6,593 nucleotides of DNA from an uncultured bacterium (GTDB lineage: Bacteria; Actinomycetota; Actinomycetes; S36-B12), in contig CAITYI010000040.1 in NCBI GenBank assembly GCA_903896585.1, positions 1 to 6,593 of the forward strand, in the 5' to 3' direction. Under the pieces are notes generated by a model. The model was not told where the DNA came from. It searched no databases and saw only the letters and a program-made list of their open reading frames with translations. Numbering within the stretch: position 1 is the stretch's first letter; the number at the start of each line of letters is the position of its first letter. A program made the position numbers and the translations under genes. Below are positions 1 to 5,047 of this stretch, one piece after another.

Positions 1-1
1 G

Positions 2-592
2 GCAATCGTGTTCTACGGCATTCTGTGGATTGGCGGCGGCAATGACATCGTGGCAACGGCATTCGATCTCAGTATCAATTCCCTGAGTTGGACTCTGCGG
101 ATCATGCTCATCGTTGCCCCCCCACTTTCGTTCGTCATAACTAAACGGATCTGCCTCGGCTTGCAGCGCAAGGATCGAGAGAAGCTCCTCCATGGCTATG
201 AATCCGGACGGGTACTTCGACTCCCACACGGTGAGTTCATTGAGGTCCATCTCCCCCTCAACGAAAAAGAACTCGCAGTCATTAGTGGCAAAGAGGATCT
301 GGGTGTATTGCCGGCTCCGGCCAAAGCCGATGCCGATGGCGTGAAGAACAAGATGTACCCGATCCAAAATCTACGTCACAAATTGTCGGTCTTTTTCCTT
401 GGCGACAACATCGAAAAGCCAAGCCAAGCAGAGATCGAAGCGGGTCAAGCTCACGCCGCACACGGTGCCGAACTAGAGGCACCACTTCACGAGTACGAAC
501 TCCTCGATCAGGATCCGGTGGCCCACGGCGGTGTACTGCATCACCCAGGAATGGCCAAGACAAACCAAGAACAGCTCGACAGTCGCCACTGA
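2..592 (+). CDS. qcrB: Cytochrome bc1 complex cytochrome b subunit QcrB, C-terminal part (5' end outside window)
   Basis: This is the C-terminal end of the menaquinol:cytochrome c oxidoreductase cytochrome b subunit, a membrane protein that passes electrons from menaquinol towards cytochrome c and the aa3 oxidase. The frame is open to the left edge, so the GTG at 8 is an internal codon and not a start. About 196 codons are visible. The first residues (FYGILWIGGGNDIVA) end one membrane segment. A second hydrophobic segment (WTLRIMLIVAPPLSFVI) is followed by the basic stretch TKRICLGLQRKDREKLLHGYESGR and LPHGEFIEVHLPL, a junction I recognise from actinobacterial QcrB. A hydrophilic tail of roughly 140 residues follows, rich in Ala, Glu and His, as expected for the actinobacterial cytoplasmic extension. 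The haem ligands and quinol-site residues lie upstream and cannot be checked. In Actinobacteria this gene usually closes the ctaE-qcrCAB cluster, and no further plus-strand gene follows here, which agrees. The gene ends with TGA at 590-592. Confidence 0.93.
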   Translation, partial: AIVFYGILWIGGGNDIVATAFDLSINSLSWTLRIMLIVAPPLSFVITKRICLGLQRKDREKLLHGYESGRVLRLPHGEFIEVHLPLNEKELAVISGKEDLGVLPAPAKADADGVKNKMYPIQNLRHKLSVFFLGDNIEKPSQAEIEAGQAHAAHGAELEAPLHEYELLDQDPVAHGGVLHHPGMAKTNQEQLDSRH

Positions 593-601
593 TCAAACTC
601 A

Positions 602-628
602 AATTGATGCGTGCGCCGCAAGGCAATT
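602..628. terminator. Weak imperfect hairpin between convergent genes, possible terminator
   Basis: The 106-base gap between the qcrB stop and the protease stop holds no gene. Its only stem of note pairs AATTG (602-606) with CAATT (624-628) and TGCG (608-611) with CGCA (617-620), with an asymmetric internal loop and a 5-base apical loop. Read on the minus strand it is followed by the moderately T-rich TGAGTTTGATC, and on the plus strand by purines. It might end the protease transcript about 70 bases after its stop, but the stem is short, interrupted and lacks a true T-run, so this is a tentative call. Confidence 0.2.
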
Positions 629-698
629 GAAAGAGAACTATCCGGTCTTATGACCAAAAAATGATGTTGGAAAGATTTCTTCCTTCTCGAAACTTATT

Positions 699-3600
699 TC
701 AATTACCTTGCGCGCTAATGCCGACCGGACGATCAGGCTCTGCGAAGTCCACTTTGGTTGACTTGGTTATTTGCGCAGCCACCTTCTCCGCGAGCGATAC
801 AGACACGGGTGCGGCGAACTGGACGAGATACATGCGCAGGCCGAGATAGGAGCCGAGCGTCAATGAGTTTTGTGAGACCTCAGTCACTTGCTCAACTCCA
901 GTAATGGGGGCTTTACCAGAAGGTTTCACACCCTTGTTGTATCTCACAATCAGAGCAGACACACTGTCAGAACTGCCAGACATGGCGGTTGCTGATGGAC
1001 TGATTCGGATTAGCGCGGAGCGTCCTTGAATACCACTGAGACCATTTTCAACACTGAAAGTTGCCGTCACTCCTTGCCGAGCGAGGTAGTTCACAATCGC
1101 CTGCGCACGCCGCTTGGCCACGGCGGAGGATGTCCCTTGAGATCCTGCTGTGGTGAATCCGGTGACTTTCACTGAGGCACCCGAGAGCTGCCCACCGCTG
1201 GTCAGTTTTCGCAGTTTGGCTAGGGAAGTTTTGGATAATGTGGCACTCCCCGGGGAGAAGAACACCAAGTCAGCACGCGGACTCTTTGGCACCGAAGCGC
1301 TGTCACTCACAAGTGGGGATTTCGCCGGCGCCGCACCTGCTCCGGTGAGATTCATTCCCAGAGCCACACTCACCGGAAGCTGTCCTTGACGCACCATGTT
1401 GATTTGAAGGGTGTGGTTACCTGGGGGTAGTTGGGGAATCATGAAGGAGGCGGTGAAATTGCCGTCGTAGCCCACAATGCCAGCACCCACCCACATTGGA
1501 TTCGACAGAATATAGATACCGGTCGTGGTGAGACGTTGCAGACCGGAACCGCTAATTGTCATTCGCTGGCCGGGGGCAACACTCTGGCCTGTCGAGTTCA
1601 ACGGCCCTTGCCCGGTTATCTCCCAATTGGAGCCCGCAATCGAAAAACCTTGGCTCGTCAGTTCTGCCTTGCGCAACTGCAGAGGTGCCCCCGTGGAATC
1701 CACAATCTGAAACTCACCTGGGCGTGCCACCTGATTTGTGGTCACGGGAGTTTGCGTTGGAGTGATTTCGTCGTCAGCAACCGCGCCGCCGCCACCCGAT
1801 GTATCGCTACTGGATCCGCCGCCGCTACTGGATCCGCCGCCACCACCCCCACTTGATGCCACCGCGGTGTAGGTGAACCCGCCGGCTAATGTCGCGGCTC
1901 CACCAAGCGCCGTCAACACAACGTCGACGGTGCCCGCTGCTCGAGCTGGAGTGAAGACATAAATTTCAGTGGGCGCAAAGACAAAGAATGTTGCAGAACT
2001 CCCACCAAATGTAATGGACTGGGTTGACTCGAGGTTGGTACCAAACAGGCGTAATCCGGTACTTCCGGTCGCCGGCCCTGAGGTCGTGGACAAACTCGCG
2101 ATGGTAGGTGCTCCATAGTAGGAAAAGGCGTTGGTCGAGGTCGCAGTTCCGCCCGGCGTGGTAACCACGATGTTAACTGTTCCGCTGCCTGCAGGTGTGA
2201 CCACTCTTAACTGCGTGGAACCGATATACGTCAAGGACGTAACCGCATTCCCGCCGAACGTTACCGAGGAATCAGTTGTGAATTCGGCACCGTTGATAAC
2301 GATCGATGTTCCACCTGCAGTCGGACCACCATCTGTACTGAGGTAACTAATGGTGGGTGGACTGAGATAGGCGAAGGGGGTGACCGTAGAACTAGCCCCA
2401 CAACTCGTGCTCACCACCACATTCACTTCAGAGACGGAGTTCGCCGGGGCAGTGGTGGTGATTGAAGTTGCGCTCACCACCGTAAACGAAGCGGGCCGCC
2501 CACCGAATGTGACAGCGCTCGCCCCCGTGAATCCTGATCCGGTAATTGTGACCGCCGTCGTGCCATCGGCTGCACCCCGGCTCACCGATAGAGCGCTGAT
2601 AGTAGGTGCGGTGCAAGAACCGTCGGTGTACGTGAAGGCATTGCTCAAGGCCGTAGTACCACTGGCATTGGTCACCGATATCGAACCCACTCCTGCAGAC
2701 CCGGGTGGCGTTACCAAGGTTAAAGATGAATCACTGACGACGGTAAAACTTGTTGCTGCGGTTCCGCCCACGGTCACCCCGGTTGTCCCCGTGAAATTAC
2801 CACCCGACACCGTGATGGTGGTTCCTCCCGTTGTCGACCCGCTCACCGGCGAGATGGAATCAAGTCGAGGCGCCACCGTAAATGACCGCGCGTACAGGAG
2901 CAAATTAGGCGAACCTGAACCGGGATTGCCCACCGTATTAGCCGTGGCGACATTTTTTAATGCGGTATCTACTTGCGCTGGCGTTGCTGTGTTATTGAGA
3001 CTCAGATAGACAGCAGCAGCCCCGGCTACATGGGGGGCGGCCATGGAAGTACCGCTGAGCGTTGCAGTTGAGGTGCTGCTGGAGATCCACGCCGAAACAA
3101 TTGAACTGCCAGGGGCAAAAATATCCACTAAAGAGCCATAATTGGAAAACGAAGACCGAGAATCGGTGTTCGTGGTGGAACCAACCGTAATTGCCGTCGG
3201 TTCACTGGCTGGGCTAAAACCAGATGCATCAGCATTGGAGTTCCCAGCAGCCACCACTACGGTGACACCCTTTGCCACCAACGCTGCAACAGCATCGTTG
3301 GTCGACTTACTAACTCCCCCACCGAGGCTCATGTTTACCACGGCCGGAGTCCCAAACAACGGATCTCCGGCGTCGTACAGACCGGCAATCCAGTTCAGAC
3401 CCGAAACAACTGAACTTGTATAGCCAGATCCAGAGCAGTTCAAGACTCGCACCGGAATTAGGCTGACATTCTTGGCAACGCCATATTTGGTGCCACCCAC
3501 GGTGCCGGCCACGTGGGTACCGTGACCATTGCAGTCATTGGTGCTCGACTCCCCGGGAACATAGGAAACGCCCGGTAATAACCTTGCGGAGAAATCGCTA

Positions 3601-4859
3601 TTTGCATAAATACCCGTGTCCACTATGTAAGCACGGACACCAGTGCCATCGGCCGCGCATCTATATGAATTATCGATCGGAAGGGCACGTTGATCTATCC
3701 GATCCAATCCCCAAGTAGCTGGAGTTTGTGCGGTGGGGGTGCAGTTGGCCGTGCCAGGAGTTGGTGTGGCCGGCGGCGTTGAGGGATCAGGTAATGGCAC
3801 CGTAGGGCGGATTTGATAGGTATAACGACCAACTTGTGCAGCACCGTCTGGGAACCTGTTGCTAACGAGCGCACTACTTCCGCCATCAATATAAGGAGTT
3901 GGCGAATCGGTGCTGCGAACGCGCACCAACGAGTTGCTTCGGTCATTGGGATCTGCATACCCGATTACGAAAGTCGGGTTACTGGTTGCGCGCGGTGTCG
4001 TCACCTGTCCGTAATTGAACTCTAGGTCCACGTTGCCCGATCCCTGATTGATCAGCACTAGTTGGAATGAATGACGAGCCGCACTCGCGGGATATTCACC
4101 CACGTTCACCCAATTGACACACAGCGCGGATTTGCCATCAACCGTGATGGCACCATAGGTAACCGGCGATGAGCTGGTCGTGTCAAGATCGGTAAAAAGC
4201 GGTAACACCAGAGGCCGCAGGGTGGTATCCAAATTGATGCCGGTGAAAGAACGGAAGTCGCCGAGGGAATCGTCAAATGTCAATCCACCATTGTTATTGA
4301 TTATTACGGCTTCATAGGCGGTTCCGTACCAGTTGACTGAGAATCCAAGGGGCACCGATCCCGATGATGAATCATCAATATTTCCCATGGAAGTTGCCGT
4401 ACACCCGGAATTAGTTCGAATGGGCGAACTAAAAACATTTACGGGAGTATCGCGCTCAATGTATTCCACGCCCGGTTCGGTAGCCATTTTTGCGCGTTGC
4501 TCCGGGGTCAATTCAACGGCAATGCCTTCCACCACACCTTCAAGCAAGGTTTCGACCGACACCCCCAGTGCCACGGCGCGAGCTTTAACCTCCTGAGCGG
4601 AGGTACCTGATTGGGCGACCACAATGAACGGTTCGGTGGGTGTTGCGTCGGGTTCGGTGGGTGTTGCGTCGGGTTCGGTGGTTTCCGGGCCCGAGGAGTC
4701 CTCGGCGCTAGGAGAGCTCTCGCCCGAATCTGACGTTGCCCTCAGGGGATTTGCGCTCAGGGGATTTGCGCCCACAGGATTGGAAATTGCCGCGGGGGGT
4801 GCGGCAATAGAGGCAGCCAGAAGGGCACCGCCAACTAGTCCCAGGAGCGCTACTCGCAT
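699..4859 (-). CDS. Secreted multidomain subtilisin-like (S8) serine protease with NIDO-like, IPT/TIG and OmpA-like domains
   Basis: A 1386-residue exported subtilase, probably cutting extracellular or cell-surface protein. Approximate order by residue: signal peptide 1-24 (only Arg2 is basic, then a hydrophobic Leu/Ala/Gly core and Ala-rich cleavage zone); Pro/Thr/Glu spacer with tandem repeats 27-76; I9-like propeptide 77-142 ending VEYIERDTPV; NIDO-like domain 150-352; S8 catalytic domain 380-660; four IPT/TIG domains 663-746, 750-833, 834-915 and 917-998; Gly/Ser linker 999-1045; beta-rich surface module about 1046-1172 (GNFTASF, PPGNHTLQINM); OmpA-like 1194-1287; propeptide-like tail 1300-1380. 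The catalytic set is complete: Asp414 in VDTGI, His446 in NGHGTHVAG, oxyanion Asn540 in AAGN, and Ser605 in GTSMAAPHVAG, resembling the proteinase K group. Eight cysteines (153, 247, 373, 401, 443, 475, 749, 820) allow disulfides. No LPXTG or C-terminal membrane anchor is seen. ATG 4857-4859 is the only plausible start: TAG (4887-4889) precedes it in frame with no ATG, GTG or TTG between. No Shine-Dalgarno is visible. It stands alone, convergent with qcrB. The substrate is unknown. Confidence 0.93.
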   Translation of the reverse strand: MRVALLGLVGGALLAASIAAPPAAISNPVGANPLSANPLRATSDSGESSPSAEDSSGPETTEPDATPTEPDATPTEPFIVVAQSGTSAQEVKARAVALGVSVETLLEGVVEGIAVELTPEQRAKMATEPGVEYIERDTPVNVFSSPIRTNSGCTATSMGNIDDSSSGSVPLGFSVNWYGTAYEAVIINNNGGLTFDDSLGDFRSFTGINLDTTLRPLVLPLFTDLDTTSSSPVTYGAITVDGKSALCVNWVNVGEYPASAARHSFQLVLINQGSGNVDLEFNYGQVTTPRATSNPTFVIGYADPNDRSNSLVRVRSTDSPTPYIDGGSSALVSNRFPDGAAQVGRYTYQIRPTVPLPDPSTPPATPTPGTANCTPTAQTPATWGLDRIDQRALPIDNSYRCAADGTGVRAYIVDTGIYANSDFSARLLPGVSYVPGESSTNDCNGHGTHVAGTVGGTKYGVAKNVSLIPVRVLNCSGSGYTSSVVSGLNWIAGLYDAGDPLFGTPAVVNMSLGGGVSKSTNDAVAALVAKGVTVVVAAGNSNADASGFSPASEPTAITVGSTTNTDSRSSFSNYGSLVDIFAPGSSIVSAWISSSTSTATLSGTSMAAPHVAGAAAVYLSLNNTATPAQVDTALKNVATANTVGNPGSGSPNLLLYARSFTVAPRLDSISPVSGSTTGGTTITVSGGNFTGTTGVTVGGTAATSFTVVSDSSLTLVTPPGSAGVGSISVTNASGTTALSNAFTYTDGSCTAPTISALSVSRGAADGTTAVTITGSGFTGASAVTFGGRPASFTVVSATSITTTAPANSVSEVNVVVSTSCGASSTVTPFAYLSPPTISYLSTDGGPTAGGTSIVINGAEFTTDSSVTFGGNAVTSLTYIGSTQLRVVTPAGSGTVNIVVTTPGGTATSTNAFSYYGAPTIASLSTTSGPATGSTGLRLFGTNLESTQSITFGGSSATFFVFAPTEIYVFTPARAAGTVDVVLTALGGAATLAGGFTYTAVASSGGGGGGSSSGGGSSSDTSGGGGAVADDEITPTQTPVTTNQVARPGEFQIVDSTGAPLQLRKAELTSQGFSIAGSNWEITGQGPLNSTGQSVAPGQRMTISGSGLQRLTTTGIYILSNPMWVGAGIVGYDGNFTASFMIPQLPPGNHTLQINMVRQGQLPVSVALGMNLTGAGAAPAKSPLVSDSASVPKSPRADLVFFSPGSATLSKTSLAKLRKLTSGGQLSGASVKVTGFTTAGSQGTSSAVAKRRAQAIVNYLARQGVTATFSVENGLSGIQGRSALIRISPSATAMSGSSDSVSALIVRYNKGVKPSGKAPITGVEQVTEVSQNSLTLGSYLGLRMYLVQFAAPVSVSLAEKVAAQITKSTKVDFAEPDRPVGISAQGN
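1806..1841 (-). repeat. 18-base tandem repeat in the Gly/Ser linker (two copies)
   Basis: Two perfect adjacent copies of an 18-base unit (gctactggatccgccgcc on the plus strand), at 1806-1823 and 1824-1841, encode the Gly-Gly-x-Ser-Ser-Ser part of the flexible linker at protein residues 999-1045. The unit is a multiple of three, so gain or loss of a copy would change linker length without breaking the frame. The linker separates the IPT/TIG array from the C-terminal surface module. Confidence 0.85.
1866..2873 (-). repeat. Array of four IPT/TIG domains (protein-level repeat)
   Basis: Four diverged immunoglobulin-like repeats of about 83 residues lie directly after the protease domain. Each follows the IPT/TIG pattern: an opening P-x-I-x-x-[IL]-S, then G-x-T-x-[IV]-x-[IV]-x-G-x-x-[FL], a V-T-[FV]-G-G strand, a T-P or A-P turn, and a closing F-x-Y. 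Gene positions are about 2622-2873, 2361-2612, 2115-2360 and 1866-2111 in protein order. Cys749, just before the second repeat, and Cys820 inside it could pair. Such arrays act as rigid spacers or glycan- and protein-binding stalks in secreted proteins. The DNA copies are diverged, so this is an old duplication and not a recent expansion. Confidence 0.88.
4630..4682 (-). repeat. 21-base tandem repeat encoding TEPDATP-type spacer (about 2.5 copies)
   Basis: A 21-base unit occurs perfectly at 4630-4650 and 4651-4671, with a partial third copy at 4672-4682. On the minus strand it encodes the heptad T-E-P-D-A-T-P repeated around residues 60-77, just before the I9-like propeptide. It is in frame and Pro/Thr/Glu-rich, typical of an extended secreted spacer. 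Near-perfect identity at DNA level suggests recent slippage or duplication. Confidence 0.9.
4741..4770 (-). repeat. 15-base tandem repeat encoding A-N-P-L-[SR] (two copies plus a decayed third)
   Basis: Two perfect 15-base units (ctcaggggatttgcg on the plus strand) lie at 4741-4755 and 4756-4770, followed by a decayed third unit at about 4771-4785. The minus strand reads N-P-V-G-A / N-P-L-S-A / N-P-L-R-A immediately after the predicted signal peptide. It is in frame and low in complexity, and sits in what should be the N terminus of the exported proprotein. No function is apparent. Confidence 0.85.
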
Positions 4860-4865
4860 TGAGAG

Positions 4866-4871
4866 AGTGTA
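4866..4871 (-). promoter_or_regulatory. Candidate -10 box for a leaderless protease transcript
   Basis: On the minus strand TACACT, which fits the TANNNT pattern, ends 6 bases before the ATG at 4859. That spacing would place transcription initiation at the A of the start codon. No Shine-Dalgarno-like purine run precedes this ATG (the bases are ctctca), which fits leaderless translation, common in Actinobacteria. No convincing -35 is seen; TGGGTT lies 18 bases upstream of the hexamer. The call rests on spacing and the missing ribosome-binding site only. Confidence 0.45.
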
Positions 4872-5021
4872 AGACGCTGGATTTCTCTAAACCCACTCAG
4901 CCATGGCAACCACATTTATCGGAATTGGGGCTAATCTGCACGCTCGCGCAACGTGATGGTCAGTGCCGAATCGACCACAGTGGAACAGGGTGAACACTAG
5001 TACGGCAATCAGAGGACAGTT

Positions 5022-5039
5022 CCTGCCGTTCATGGCAGG
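5022..5039. promoter_or_regulatory. Perfect 6-bp inverted repeat just upstream of the oxidoreductase start
   Basis: CCTGCC (5022-5027) and GGCAGG (5034-5039) are perfect inverted arms around a 6-base loop, ending 8 bases before the ATG at 5048. There is no T-run, so it is not an intrinsic terminator. It could be a half-site pair for a repressor or an mRNA hairpin. Its 3' arm holds AGG (5037-5039), the only Shine-Dalgarno-like triplet at normal distance, which a hairpin would mask. The arms are short and could arise by chance. The rest of the 188-base divergent intergenic region shows no promoter for the plus-strand gene that I would defend. Confidence 0.35.
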
Positions 5040-5047
5040 CTGGCCTC

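Noticed and set aside
282..626. Minus-strand open frame opposite the QcrB tail
   Set aside because: It is a shadow of qcrB, whose plus-strand translation is clearly recognisable; no domain or start signal supports it.
644..661. GGTC-TTAT-GACC stem next to an A-run, as a terminator
   Set aside because: The stem is only 4 bp, and the homopolymer is A on the plus strand. On the minus strand the T-run precedes the stem, so the geometry is wrong for an intrinsic terminator in either direction.
1431..1856. Plus-strand open frame of 141 codons
   Set aside because: It is antisense to the protease linker and surface module. Its composition reflects the Gly/Ser-encoding repeats read in reverse, and no domain is visible.
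2380..3009. Long plus-strand open frame (209 codons) opposite the IPT and protease region
   Set aside because: It lies wholly antisense to a convincing multidomain protein. Its Val/Pro/Thr-rich translation is the complement of the Thr/Gly/Val-rich IPT repeats, and it has no recognisable domain.
4630..4682. Direct repeats as a possible CRISPR array
   Set aside because: The units are contiguous without spacers, are in frame, and encode a Pro/Thr-rich peptide repeat.
4932..4937. TAATCT as a -10 box for the oxidoreductase
   Set aside because: No -35 lies at a suitable distance, and it would leave a leader of over 100 bases; the match alone is too weak to annotate.
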